A stretch of 64,000 nt of DNA from Allocoleopsis franciscana PCC 7113 (lineage in GTDB: Bacteria; Cyanobacteriota; Cyanobacteriia; Cyanobacteriales; Coleofasciculaceae), in contig NC_019738.1 of assembly GCF_000317515.1 (NCBI RefSeq), positions 5,296,001 to 5,360,000 on the forward strand, given 5' to 3'. Both the position numbers and the translations under genes were made by a program. Of the stretch, positions 37,512 through 47,489 are shown one piece after another. The number at the start of each line of letters is the position of its first letter. Position 1 is the stretch's first letter. The notes under the pieces are model-generated. The model was given only the letters and a program-made list of their open reading frames with translations, was not told the origin of the DNA and ran no database searches.

Positions 37512-38820
37512 TTGACATCCTCTCCGGCGTGAACGCACGGAGATTCCCAAACCTCACGATTTAGGTTTCTGCTTCTTTCCATTACTGGTTTTTCGCAACT
37601 GCCCTTTGGACTTATGCCCATCAGGTCTTACGTTCGCTCCACAGACTTTCACCGCAAGCCCTGCGGCGAGAATATTCTGTGCGGCATTGATGTCTCGGTC
37701 GTGGTGAGTTCCGCATTCGGGACAATCCCACTCTCGAACATCAAGCGGCAATTTATCAACAATGTGACCGCAGTTTCCGCAGCGTTTCGAGCTTGGGAAC
37801 CAACGGTCAATCTTAACCAGTGTCCGACCGTACCACTGGCACTTGTATTCCAACTGACGAACCAATTGGGACCTAGAAGCATCAGCAATGGCTTGAGCCA
37901 GCTTGTGGTTCTTCATCATATTCTTCACAGCCAAGTCTTCAACAGCAATCGTTTGGTTTTCACGTACCAGTCGAGTCGTGAGCTTGTGAAGGAAATCTGT
38001 CCTGGAGTCGGCAATAGCGGCATGAATTCGCGCTACTTCAATCCTTGCCTTCTCTCTGTTATTGGAGCCTTTGAGTTTGCGAGACAACGCTTTTTGAGCT
38101 TGTCTCAACTTATATCTAAGGCGCTTAAAATGCTTGGGATTGACAATCTTTTCTCCGTCGCTGGTGGCAATCAAGGAGGTGATTCCCGCATCAATCCCTA
38201 TCGCCCTATCAATAGTCGGCAGCAATTCAATTGTGTGGTCAACCAGGAGCGAGACAAACCAGCGTCCCGATGCGTTTAGTCTGACGGTAACAGTGGAGGG
38301 TTCGCAGCCTGCCGGGATAGTGCGGCTCCAGCGAATACCCAGAGGCTCAGAACACTTGGCGAGAAACAGTTGTCCGTCTTTCCACTTAAATGCTGCACGG
38401 GTAAACTCAGCACTGCCTCCATTCCGCTTTTTCTTAAAGTTGGGATACTTGGTGCGACCTGCCCAGAAGTTAGTAAAGGCTTTTTGCAAGTTTCTCAATC
38501 CTTGCTGCAACGGGACGCTGCTAACTTCGTTGAGGAACTGCAAATCCTCTTGTTTCTTCCATTCGGTCAGCATCCCAGAGGTATGCTTGTAGTCAACTCG
38601 CTCCTGTTTTTCGTACCAGGCTTCGGTTCTGGTATGCAAAGCTCTGTTGTAGACCAACCTCACGCAACCCAGCGTTCGGCGCAAGAGTTGTTCTTGCTCC
38701 TGTGTTGGGTAAAAGCGGTATCGGTAGGCTTTTTGAGTCATGCCTTACATTGTGCCTTTTTTGTGTAAGTAAAGCCGTGCTAGAAGCACCAGGAGCTTTA
38801 GTGAGGAGTTTTAAACCCAA
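37512..38820 (-). mobile_element. Solitary tnpB element (IS200/IS605-type)
   Basis: tnpB plus both presumed ends. Right end on the minus strand: after the stop comes a GC-rich hairpin (37522-37542) and the terminal GAGAGGATGTCAA, the usual cyanobacterial IS605-type end, at 37512. Left side: a GTGCT-AGA-AGCAC hairpin (38777-38789). No tnpA is present, so it cannot move on its own. The exact left boundary is uncertain (about 38810-38830). Confidence 0.75.
37554..38741 (-). CDS. tnpB: RNA-guided endonuclease TnpB
   Basis: A 395-residue intact TnpB. RuvC residues D184 (GIDAG), E268 (AVEDLAVKN) and D350 (HDRDINAAQNI) are all present, and the zinc finger C321-C324...C340-C343 (CGNCG, CPECG) is complete; N-terminal YRYRFYPTQEQEQLL is standard. 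TnpB cuts DNA matching the guide carried by its 3'-derived omega RNA, here expected to span the gene end and the right end, with guide bases just outside 37512. Length is normal for the longer cyanobacterial type. All active-site residues intact suggest it is functional. Confidence 0.95.
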   Translation of the reverse strand: MTQKAYRYRFYPTQEQEQLLRRTLGCVRLVYNRALHTRTEAWYEKQERVDYKHTSGMLTEWKKQEDLQFLNEVSSVPLQQGLRNLQKAFTNFWAGRTKYPNFKKKRNGGSAEFTRAAFKWKDGQLFLAKCSEPLGIRWSRTIPAGCEPSTVTVRLNASGRWFVSLLVDHTIELLPTIDRAIGIDAGITSLIATSDGEKIVNPKHFKRLRYKLRQAQKALSRKLKGSNNREKARIEVARIHAAIADSRTDFLHKLTTRLVRENQTIAVEDLAVKNMMKNHKLAQAIADASRSQLVRQLEYKCQWYGRTLVKIDRWFPSSKRCGNCGHIVDKLPLDVREWDCPECGTHHDRDINAAQNILAAGLAVKVCGANVRPDGHKSKGQLRKTSNGKKQKPKS

Positions 38821-38841
38821 ATTTCCTGATAACCTTACAAC

Positions 38842-39693
38842 CTAAACAGGCCAAACTGAAAAATCCTGTGCAAACTCTGCCAATGACAATAGCTGAATTT
38901 TGGGGTCATTTCGAGCCACTTCCTGATGTGCGGTGGTGTTATAACCCCAATCGGCTAAGTAGAGTCTTACCTCTGTGAGGTCAGGTTGCTGTTGCACAGA
39001 TTGTAAGGTTTTTAGTCGGTCTTCCACAAACCAGAGCGTCGTCGCGTCACCGGGAAATATCTCCAACAGTTGTCGCAGTGTTTGGTGTTTAGGGCGCTTG
39101 CATTCTTTGCCGATAATTCTCTCTTCGGAGAGTTCAATTCCTTGTTGCTGTAAAAGCTGCTTGACGAAACGCCCTTCTTTAGTCGTCACGATGAACAGTT
39201 GTGTTACGATTTCTGGGGATGATGTTTGTCCAGCACACAGCGTTTTAGAAAGCCGCTCGATTACACCCGGATAGAATCGATGCAAACCTAACCAGCTCTC
39301 TAAATCAGTGGCAATCCATTCATCCCGAACCGCATCGACTCGCTTACCGATATCGGCTGAATCCAAGTTTTCGGTTTCAATCAGGGATTGGGCTACTTTT
39401 GACCAATCTTGCAAAATCTTTTCTTCTGAGATGTTGAGTACGAGTGCCCGGAGTAAAATAGGCATTTCCCAGCCAATTTCGACTACGGGTCGTAAGCGGT
39501 AGAATTGGGAGGCTAAATCAATCGGTGGTGTTTGGCTATCGGGTTGCCAGATTTGAGTATAAGTACGCCAGGAAGTCTGGAAATACTCAAGCAATCCGTC
39601 ACAGAGGACACCGTCAAAATCGAGAGCGAGAATTCTGGGGGAACGAGCCGGCATAGTTAGAGTCGATGGAACTTTACTTTCTTGTTTTGACAA
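38842..39693 (-). CDS. HAD-superfamily hydrolase
   Basis: A 283-residue cytoplasmic protein with the HAD nucleophile motif LDFDGVLCDG (D25, D27), a helical cap (WRTYTQIWQPDSQTPP to LESWLGLHRFYPGVIE), motif II/III-like LFIVTTKEGRFVKQLL and KECKRPKHQTL, and a final TLWFVEDRLKTLQS acidic motif IV. It is probably a phosphatase acting on an unknown small phosphate ester. The ATG at 39654 (MPARSPRILALDFDG) is an alternative start. It follows a tnpB element that separates it from nurA. Confidence 0.82.
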   Translation of the reverse strand: MSKQESKVPSTLTMPARSPRILALDFDGVLCDGLLEYFQTSWRTYTQIWQPDSQTPPIDLASQFYRLRPVVEIGWEMPILLRALVLNISEEKILQDWSKVAQSLIETENLDSADIGKRVDAVRDEWIATDLESWLGLHRFYPGVIERLSKTLCAGQTSSPEIVTQLFIVTTKEGRFVKQLLQQQGIELSEERIIGKECKRPKHQTLRQLLEIFPGDATTLWFVEDRLKTLQSVQQQPDLTEVRLYLADWGYNTTAHQEVARNDPKIQLLSLAEFAQDFSVWPV

Positions 39694-40263
39694 AATATCA
39701 TCTATCTTAAGGCTGACAGGAGTGGTGCACTAGATAGGGTAAATTTCCCTTTTGGAAAGCTAGATCTTGCCAAAGGTGGAGGTAAAAAAGAGCGGATTTA
39801 TAGCCTATTCAAATTACAGTGATTGAGATCGTTAGTAGCTGTGATCTAAATCAATACTAGCTGTGACCGAAACTAAAAAAACGAGTCTTTATAAGGGTTT
39901 TAGCTATGTCCGCTTGCCTTGGGATAACGGTGATTTTCAGAAAAAATTGAACTTCTACAAATCTTTAAATATAAGTTACACATACTCATGGCAACTTTAC
40001 AGCTAAGTTAATCGTCTCACATTAGGATAATGTTGTGGAGAGTTAACCGCTGGAGCAAGGAAGCTTGTTATCCGAAGTTTTATCGCCCGAAGTTTAAGCC
40101 AAGCATCGAACCTTAAAAAACTGAAATATTAATTCTAATATGTTCAGTATAACCCATAAAAAAAATTTCCATATAAGGGTGCTTTAAAAACACAAATTTA
40201 TCAGGGACTTAGGTTAAATAGAGGGCTACTGTCTGAAACATATTGAAATCAAAAGAGGCATCG
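39694..40263. other. AT-rich gap before secreted protein
   Basis: No gene on either strand. A 9-base direct repeat TAGCTGTGA occurs twice about 28 bases apart (near 39835 and 39863), a possible operator for the gene at 40264. No clear promoter boxes. Confidence 0.3.
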
Positions 40264-41031
40264 ATGAAATTTAATCAGAAACTAGCTCAACGCTTATTTT
40301 TATGCCTAACGCCTTTCGTCACAGGCTCTATATTCGCCACTTTACCGGGCTTTGCTGCGACTCTAGCTACTTCTGAAGCAACCCTGAATTTTAGCAATTT
40401 TAGTCATAATCCTCTCACCATTGAGACAGAGATAAATCCTAATTTTCCGCAAATTACAAATGACGGTCGAGTGATAACCGAATCCATAGCCAATGCGAAT
40501 TTTAACGTTGATTCCACTCGTCCCTCTGCAACAACAGCTATTATTTCATCGATGAGTACTGTTCATGGAGATGGTGATGAGTATTCGGGGGCAGCACAAA
40601 GCTCTGCAAGATTAGTCGGTTACAATTTCCAAGTTACAGCAGGCGAAACCTTTTCCTTGGACTTTACGGGTTCGTTAAAGCTCAACACCCGTGTGGATTC
40701 TGAGGATGAGACAGCTAATGCTGTTGGCAATCTAGCGTTTCAGTTGTTCGATAGCAATAACTTGAATAACCCGCTAGCTTTCTTCATTATTTCGAGTGGA
40801 TTAGACTCTTTAAATAATAGTGATTTTCTCATTCCACCGTTTACTAGTTCAAACATAACTTTTCTACCCAATCAAACCAGCTATACGACTTCTTTTGGGG
40901 GGAATGAAGAGTCAGCAAATGCTAGTTTCACGGGAAGAGTATCTATGTTTTTCGCTGACGCAACGAATCTAATCTTAAGGCAATTTAGTTCTAATTCTTC
41001 ATCCGCAGGGGCTTCTTGCCCTGCGCGTTAA
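40264..41031 (+). CDS. Secreted protein with PEP-CTERM-like character, anchor missing
   Basis: A 255-residue protein with a signal peptide (KLAQRLFLCLTPFVTGSIF to GFAA), then a beta-rich, S/T/N-rich body (NFSHNPLTIETEIN, YNFQVTAGETFSLDFTGSL, NLAFQLFDSNNLNNPLAFF). ATG at 40264 has AGAGG five bases upstream. The style is that of cyanobacterial PEP-CTERM exported proteins, but the sequence ends SSSAGASCPAR without the VPEP motif, helix and basic tail, so it may have lost its sorting tag or be a soluble relative. Function unknown. Confidence 0.65.
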   Translation: MKFNQKLAQRLFLCLTPFVTGSIFATLPGFAATLATSEATLNFSNFSHNPLTIETEINPNFPQITNDGRVITESIANANFNVDSTRPSATTAIISSMSTVHGDGDEYSGAAQSSARLVGYNFQVTAGETFSLDFTGSLKLNTRVDSEDETANAVGNLAFQLFDSNNLNNPLAFFIISSGLDSLNNSDFLIPPFTSSNITFLPNQTSYTTSFGGNEESANASFTGRVSMFFADATNLILRQFSSNSSSAGASCPAR

Positions 41032-41113
41032 ACGTTCTAGAAGAGGACTACTTGACGAGTTGAGCTATTGACCCATAGCCTCTTCAAATCTGGAGGTAAG
41101 GATTCAGGTCGAG

Positions 41114-41479
41114 CTAAACAGGATAGATCGTCTCATCTTCCTTACGCCATGCAGGATCAACGATGCAAATAAATACCAGCATCTCTTCCCCACAATTACG
41201 AATAAATTGCCTAGCATTCGGTGGAATGTACACCGCATCTCCAGGTTCTACGATCTGAAGTTCACCATCTATATGCATCTCTCCTTTGCCACTAAGAATG
41301 TAATAGACTTCGGAAGTTGTCAAAGAGTGGGGGGTTGATGTTTTTCCAATGGGAACTATTGCATGAGCTAGGCTATATCGTAATTCTAAAGGTTGCTTAT
41401 CAGGATGCAACAGCTCTCGCAAAAGGGTGCCATCTCCGGCGATGAATTCTTCGCACATCCTAAGTTTTTGAATCAACAT
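41114..41479 (-). CDS. Cupin-domain protein
   Basis: A 121-residue single-cupin protein. YSLAHAIVPIGKTSTPHSL begins the first motif; YYILSGKGEMHIDGE is the usual core and PGDAVYIPPNARQFIRN the second motif. Histidine metal ligands are partly present (H in TPHSL). Such small cupins bind a metal and a small molecule; the substrate is unknown. It lies 26 bp downstream of an adenosylhomocysteinase-like remnant on the same strand, so it may be the survivor of an operon. Confidence 0.8.
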   Translation of the reverse strand: MLIQKLRMCEEFIAGDGTLLRELLHPDKQPLELRYSLAHAIVPIGKTSTPHSLTTSEVYYILSGKGEMHIDGELQIVEPGDAVYIPPNARQFIRNCGEEMLVFICIVDPAWRKEDETIYPV

Positions 41480-41505
41480 TTTTTATCCTCTATTTAGAAA
41501 GGAAA

Positions 41506-41760
<255 letters not shown>

Positions 41761-41769
41761 TATCACGCT

Positions 41770-43884
41770 TCAGAGATGGGTGGGAAAGTGAACCACAATC
41801 ATCGACGTATCGGGATGAATTCGTGCGATCGCTTCAGGCTGTACCAGTTGTCCTGGCAGACCCAACAAACTATTCGGTTGAGTATGTGCCGTTAAAATTA
41901 ATAAATCATCCATTTGCAGCATTTGTGAGACTTTTCTGACAAAATTTCCTCGTATTAACGACACGGGAGTATCAGAACTTAAGCCGACAGATTCTGGATT
42001 AAAGGGTGAACTTCCAGGGCTAGTTACAAGCATGACTAACTCAAGAGTCGCTTTAAGTTCTGTGGCAATATTCTTCGCTAGGGTTACAGTTTGCTGGAAT
42101 GCCACCAATGAAGTTTGCTGATCTGCCGCCGCAAAAAGGACTCGTCCTGTATTCTTAATCGGCTGAGGAAAACGGCTAATTAAGACAGGTACATCAGAGC
42201 GCCTGAGTACATTGTCAATCACATTGCCGAAAAAGTTATCGCGGGTGGTTGAATAACCCTTCCAACCACAAATAATTAAAGTGGCATTACGCTCCGATGC
42301 GGTGCGGGTAATCCCTCTATCAATGGCATCATCAACTCGACCAATCGTCTCAACATCACATGCAGCAGCATGAGCAATGGTTTCAGCCGCCGCCAATAGC
42401 TGAGTTTGCAGCATCCTCGCTTCCGGTGCAACACGTCCAGCATTATCAGATAGAACATGAAGAGGTAGCAAGGTGCCATCAGCCGTTTTCGCTAAAATTA
42501 AAGCCAAGTTGAGCAGGTTATCTTCCGTATTAGGGTTGGCAACAGGAACCAAAACTCGCTGGGCTAATGGCTGAACGCTTTCAGATTCATCAATTGAACT
42601 GGATGCTTGTGGATTCACATCCTTACCCCAGCGTTCCGTAATCCAAGGCGAAGCAACACAGGTGACAAGAATCATGGCAATAATGCCATTGACGGTTAAC
42701 TGATCGACCAGTTTGATATTGTAGGCTACCGTAATAGCGGCTAAAGTCGATGCCGCCTGAGCCACAGAAAGGCCAAACATCACCATAATGCTAGGAAACT
42801 GAAATCCAAAAAATTTCCCCGGTCCCCAAGCGGCTAAGAACTTACTCAGTAACTCAGCTGCAATCATGACGACTGCAATCAACAGAGATTTTGGCTCCTT
42901 GATTAAGATCAGTGGGTCAATTAACATTCCTACCGAAATCAGAAAAAAGGGCACAAATAAGGTATTGCCAATGAACTGAATCCGATTCATCAATGGACTG
43001 AACTGAGGGATGAGTTCAGTAATCGCAATTCCTGCTAAGAATGCTCCAATAATCGGCTCAATTTCAATCCGACCCGCCACAAAAGACACGACAAACAAAG
43101 TGGCTAGGACGAAGATAAATTCTGCACTTTCGTCATGCCCAAATTGGCGGAAGAACCAGCGACCTAATTTAGGAACGCCCCATAAAGTGGCAAAGGTATA
43201 AATGGCCAATGCTGGAATTAGGAATAACCAAAAATTGAGGGTGAGATTTCCGCCGTGAGCTTTAACGACAACGGCGAGAACCAAAAGTCCTAGCACATTG
43301 GTAATGAGTGTCCCCCCCAAGGTAGCGGTTACAGGTTGCGATCGCATAATCCCCAACTTGGTGAGGATGGGTAATGCCAACAGCGTGTGAGTCGCAAAAC
43401 AAGATGCTACCAAGATTGAAGCCAGCCAGCTATATCCTAATAGCAACATAGACCCCGTTCCCAGCACCATCGGAATCGAAAAAGTCGCTAACCCAAAAAT
43501 AACCGCTTTGTTGGCATTGTATTTCAGGTCATCGAGGCTAGTTTCCAACCCCGCCATAAACATCAAAAACAGCAGACCCACCGTACCGAGTAGGACAATT
43601 GTCTCATTCCGTGCCAAAAGACCAAGTCCATTTGGACCGACCACCACACCCGCCAGGATTAAACCCACAATCCCAGGAAGTCGCAACCGCTCAAACAGTA
43701 ATGGTGCGACCAGCATAATCGCCAAAATAATCAGAAAGACCGCTACAGGGTCGGTAATCGGACCCGGTAAGAACGCAACAGGAGTCAACCCAGATGCTTG
43801 TATAGCACGGAAAAATTCAGGGTAGATAGCAGACGAGAGTGTTTCCACAACGTTTCTCCAGAAGACTGGTGGGAAAGGGATCAA
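41770..43884 (-). CDS. CPA2-type cation:proton antiporter with universal stress domain
   Basis: A 704-residue protein: twelve or so membrane helices (residues ~45-430) of the KefB/NapA monovalent-cation:proton antiporter-2 class (FERLRLPGIVGLILAGVVVGP, LLFLMFMAGLETSLDDL, GAFLAGIAITELIP, FFLISVGMLIDPLIL), then a cytoplasmic UspA-like tail (RVLVPVANPNTEDNLLNLAL, TLIICGWKGYSTTRDNFFGN with the G-x-S/T nucleotide site, and a second, weaker Usp unit). It should exchange Na+/K+ for H+, tuned by the Usp tail. Normal architecture for cyanobacterial NapA-like proteins. Its start is divergent from the next gene. Confidence 0.93.
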   Translation of the reverse strand: MIPFPPVFWRNVVETLSSAIYPEFFRAIQASGLTPVAFLPGPITDPVAVFLIILAIMLVAPLLFERLRLPGIVGLILAGVVVGPNGLGLLARNETIVLLGTVGLLFLMFMAGLETSLDDLKYNANKAVIFGLATFSIPMVLGTGSMLLLGYSWLASILVASCFATHTLLALPILTKLGIMRSQPVTATLGGTLITNVLGLLVLAVVVKAHGGNLTLNFWLFLIPALAIYTFATLWGVPKLGRWFFRQFGHDESAEFIFVLATLFVVSFVAGRIEIEPIIGAFLAGIAITELIPQFSPLMNRIQFIGNTLFVPFFLISVGMLIDPLILIKEPKSLLIAVVMIAAELLSKFLAAWGPGKFFGFQFPSIMVMFGLSVAQAASTLAAITVAYNIKLVDQLTVNGIIAMILVTCVASPWITERWGKDVNPQASSSIDESESVQPLAQRVLVPVANPNTEDNLLNLALILAKTADGTLLPLHVLSDNAGRVAPEARMLQTQLLAAAETIAHAAACDVETIGRVDDAIDRGITRTASERNATLIICGWKGYSTTRDNFFGNVIDNVLRRSDVPVLISRFPQPIKNTGRVLFAAADQQTSLVAFQQTVTLAKNIATELKATLELVMLVTSPGSSPFNPESVGLSSDTPVSLIRGNFVRKVSQMLQMDDLLILTAHTQPNSLLGLPGQLVQPEAIARIHPDTSMIVVHFPTHL

Positions 43885-44085
43885 CGAGATTCTTTCTTGT
43901 CGATGGTTTAATTACACCAGTGTGGCAGAGTTGCAGACTCGACTGTTTCACACCGTGGGGAGATGACTTTGACCCTCATAGCCAACGATTCTGAACGTTA
44001 TAGAGGAATTAGGTCAAAATCAGGGACTCTTGATTCAAGAATCTTTAGACTTACGCAACATAAAAATTTTGATGAGGGAAAAATC

Positions 44086-47000
44086 ATGTTTGACAGTGGG
44101 GGAATAGTACTGGCAAGCCATAGCTGGGTCGCTTGGTTGGCGCAGCTAGCTCCAGCCGCTACCGATATCGACACGGCAGAGCAAGCCGCTTTGGTCTTTA
44201 GCGGACCCAAATTTTTTACAGCTTTGCTTTCTGGGGTATTGTTGGCGTTTGGTTTTCAGTTATTGTTAACCAACCTCTCCGTTGCCGCCGGGATCTCTTA
44301 CTTGGGGCGTTCATCCGATTCAGATTCAGATAAAGATGATGACGAGAGCGTAGGCAGTACGATTCGCAAAATTAGTACGGGTGTAGGAATTTGGACAGTG
44401 GTGACTGTGACCATTGCCCTATTCATTGCTTGTTTCTTAGCAGTGAAACTGAGCTTATTCAATGCGTGGTGGTTTGGGGCGATTGTTGGTCTAGTGATTT
44501 GGGCCACCTACTTCTCGCTGCTGGTTTGGGTCAGTTCGACCGCCGTGGGTTCTCTCGTTGGGTCAGTCGTCCATGCCGCCACTTCCGGCTTTCAAGCGAT
44601 TGTGGGAACCGCCACCGCTGCGATTGGCGGTGGCGTTGCCAGTCGGCAAATGGTGGCTACGGCTGAAGCCGCTGCCGGTGCTTTCCGCCGTGAATTGACC
44701 GCCGGGATAGACCCGGTGAGTATCCGGGAGAACGTGGAGGATTACTTACAATCGTTGCGTCCCCCAGAACTCAATGTGCAAGCGATTCGCTCTGAGTTTG
44801 AAAACTTACTTAATGACCCAAATTTGAAGGAAGTTGCTAAGAGTGGTAACCTCCGGGATGTTGACCGACAGACATTTGTGGATTTGGTCAGCAGCCGTAG
44901 TGATCTATCAAAACGGGATGTCAATCGGCTGGCTGATCAACTCGAAGCCGCTTGGAAAAAAACGGTGAGCCAGTTACCTCAGCCAAGAGATGCCATGGGG
45001 GAATTGGTCGATTACCTGAAAAATTCCACGGCACAGCAACTATTGGGAAGGGAGTTTTCTCAGAAACTAGATGAACTGGTTGGAGAATTGCGCCAACGCC
45101 GCCAGTCCCACGAGAAAGAGCAACAGCCAGCTAGCCCCATGGCTCAGGCGATGACGCTGGGAGTGAATAGCCTGATTGGGTTGGTGATGGGACGAACCGA
45201 TCTTTCTGATTTGGATGTAGAAAAAGTGGTCGGTCAGCTCAAAAAAGTCAAAGACCAAGTGGGTGACCAAGCGGGTAAAATTACCGCTCAGGTGAGCCGG
45301 GATCAAGCCGCGTTGCCATACAGTACGGTTCGAGCGGATGTAGAAAACTATCTACTCGATACTCCCGTCTGGAAGCTCACGAATCAACAACTTCTTGAGC
45401 GGGAGTTTAGGGATGTACTTTATGACCCAGCCGCTGACCCAGGAACCATTGCTGCTGAGTTGGAGCCTTTGCATCGGTCAGATTTTGCTGACTTACTGCA
45501 ACAGAAGGGTCTGTTGACTCAAAAGCAAATTAGGGAAATTTCCAACTCCTTAGAAGCGATTCGCTTGGAGGTTTTGACTGAAGCGGAGGCGGCTCAAGAG
45601 CGAGGGCAAACCCTGGCTTTATATCATGAAGTGGAACAATATCTGCTCACCACTCCCCAACAAGACCTGACTCCAGAAAAAATTCAGCTCAACTTTAAAC
45701 CGATTCTGGAAGACTCAGATGCGGATCATGGACTCCTGAACAATCGTTTAGCCCAGTTTGACCGCTCTACATTTGCTAGGATTCTCAGCCAGCGACAAGA
45801 CTTAACGATCGAGGAAGTAGACGCGATTATTCCTCACTTAGAACAAGCACGCGATCGCGCTCTAGTTGAATCTCAAGAAGTGCAAGAAGCGGCTAAGGCA
45901 CAAATTGAGGCTCAGTGGCTCAAAGTTCAGTCCTTACTGCGCGATACAGGCAGAGCAGAACTGAATCCCGATCACGTTGAGCGGGAGTTGAAAATGGTTT
46001 TGCATAGCCCACAAGCCGGATTAGCAGCCCTTCGGGCGAGAGCTGCTCGTTTTGACCGGGATACGTTGGTGCAGCTATTGAACCAGCGTCAAGATTTGAG
46101 TGAAGAGCAAATCAATCAAACGTTGGATCGAGTAGAAAGATCGTGGACTCGCATCACTCACACACCCCAACAAATCGCTGGAAAAGCAAAAGAGCAATAC
46201 GACCAAGTCATGTCGTCCCTTGCCGATTACCTGCGATCGACGGGGAAAGCTGAACTCAATCCCGAAGGAATTCAGCGAGACTTAACCAGACTGCTGGACA
46301 ATCCGAGAGCGGGTACATCTGCTTTGAGATCGCGTTTGGCACGTATTGATCGGGATACCTTGGTGAAGTTGCTCTCTCAACGGCAGGATTTGAGTGAGGC
46401 ACAAGTCAATCAGATTATTGACGATGTAGAGTTAACGATTCGCAACATTGTCAAGGCTCCCCGACGCCTTGCCAGACGGACTCAGCGTCAGGTGCAAGAT
46501 TTCCAAGGTGCGATCGCCGATTACCTACGCTCTACCGGGAAGGACGAACTCAATCCCGACGGGATTAAGCGTGATGTTCAGCTACTGCTGCATGATCCCC
46601 GCGCAGGAGTATCCAGTTTGAGTGATCGTTTGTCTCACTTTGACCGAGATACTCTTGTGAAGCTGTTGTCCCAACGGGAGGATATCTCGGAAGCCGATGT
46701 GAACCGGATTGCCGATCAAATTCTGGGCGTGCGCGACCAAATGATGGCACAAATGCGGGATTTACAACTCAGCATTCAGGCAGCAGTTGATCGGATTTTT
46801 GCCAAAATCCGCAATTATCTCAACAGCCTCGACCGTCCGGAACTCAACTACGATGGCATCAAGGCTGACCTGCGTAAGTTGTTTGATGACCCACAAGCGG
46901 GGTTTGAAGCGATGCGCGATCGCTTGAGTCAGTTTGACCGGGATACCCTGGTGGCAGTCATGAGTTCCCGCGAGGATATTTCTGAGGCTGACGTCAACCG

Positions 47001-47223
47001 CATCATTGACCAGATTGAGCGTACCCGTAACAGCGTGTTGCATCGAGCAGAACGTATGCAGCAGGAAGCTCAACGACGTATTGAGCAGGTCAAGTATCAA
47101 GCTCAGCGTCAGGCTGAAGAAACGCGCAAAGCGGCGGCATCGGCGGCTTGGTGGTTGTTTGGTACGGCGTCGGTTTCTGCGATCGCGTCAGCCATTGCCG
47201 GTGCTTTAGCGGTTGCTGGTTAA
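44086..47223 (+). CDS. Membrane protein with eight ~90-residue helical repeats
   Basis: A 1045-residue protein. After a short leader come three hydrophobic helices with an acidic loop (SSDSDSDKDDDESVG), then eight repeats of ~85-100 residues; the best match is DYLRSTGKAELNPEGIQRDL then LLSQRQDLSEAQVNQIIDD, and the units grow more alike toward the C-terminus. The last ~60 residues are a charged coil (RRIEQVKYQAQRQAEETRK) and a hydrophobic AG-rich helix. The repeats resemble a cyanobacterial family with no assigned role; a scaffold or cytoskeleton-like function is inference. ATG at 44086 has GAGGG; the ATG at 43963 lacks one. A strong terminator follows. Confidence 0.75.
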   Translation: MFDSGGIVLASHSWVAWLAQLAPAATDIDTAEQAALVFSGPKFFTALLSGVLLAFGFQLLLTNLSVAAGISYLGRSSDSDSDKDDDESVGSTIRKISTGVGIWTVVTVTIALFIACFLAVKLSLFNAWWFGAIVGLVIWATYFSLLVWVSSTAVGSLVGSVVHAATSGFQAIVGTATAAIGGGVASRQMVATAEAAAGAFRRELTAGIDPVSIRENVEDYLQSLRPPELNVQAIRSEFENLLNDPNLKEVAKSGNLRDVDRQTFVDLVSSRSDLSKRDVNRLADQLEAAWKKTVSQLPQPRDAMGELVDYLKNSTAQQLLGREFSQKLDELVGELRQRRQSHEKEQQPASPMAQAMTLGVNSLIGLVMGRTDLSDLDVEKVVGQLKKVKDQVGDQAGKITAQVSRDQAALPYSTVRADVENYLLDTPVWKLTNQQLLEREFRDVLYDPAADPGTIAAELEPLHRSDFADLLQQKGLLTQKQIREISNSLEAIRLEVLTEAEAAQERGQTLALYHEVEQYLLTTPQQDLTPEKIQLNFKPILEDSDADHGLLNNRLAQFDRSTFARILSQRQDLTIEEVDAIIPHLEQARDRALVESQEVQEAAKAQIEAQWLKVQSLLRDTGRAELNPDHVERELKMVLHSPQAGLAALRARAARFDRDTLVQLLNQRQDLSEEQINQTLDRVERSWTRITHTPQQIAGKAKEQYDQVMSSLADYLRSTGKAELNPEGIQRDLTRLLDNPRAGTSALRSRLARIDRDTLVKLLSQRQDLSEAQVNQIIDDVELTIRNIVKAPRRLARRTQRQVQDFQGAIADYLRSTGKDELNPDGIKRDVQLLLHDPRAGVSSLSDRLSHFDRDTLVKLLSQREDISEADVNRIADQILGVRDQMMAQMRDLQLSIQAAVDRIFAKIRNYLNSLDRPELNYDGIKADLRKLFDDPQAGFEAMRDRLSQFDRDTLVAVMSSREDISEADVNRIIDQIERTRNSVLHRAERMQQEAQRRIEQVKYQAQRQAEETRKAAASAAWWLFGTASVSAIASAIAGALAVAG

Positions 47224-47257
47224 CGGTTGAACGTTTTGCGATCGATTTTCTTGCAGT

Positions 47258-47295
47258 AAGCCACTCTATATCTATATAGAGTGGCTTGTTTTTTT
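47258..47295 (+). terminator. Strong rho-independent terminator
   Basis: AAGCCACTCTATAT (47258-47271) and ATATAGAGTGGCTT (47274-47287) are perfect complements followed by G and seven T. The 14-bp stem is the strongest terminator in the window and ends the repeat-protein gene. Confidence 0.92.
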
Positions 47296-47489
47296 GGGAG
47301 TTAGGGATTGAGAGCAAGACAAATGCAAACAGACTGCCACTTTCTAAACTCTCTGAGGAAAGTGATTTGAGCGCCGTCCAGTTTTTTCTAACGAGACTTA
47401 AACAAAAATCAGCTTGAAATAATTGGATTTCATTGGGGGTAAAGACTCATTACCCCTAATTCTAGCGGCGCAGCCTCTTACACCTAAGC

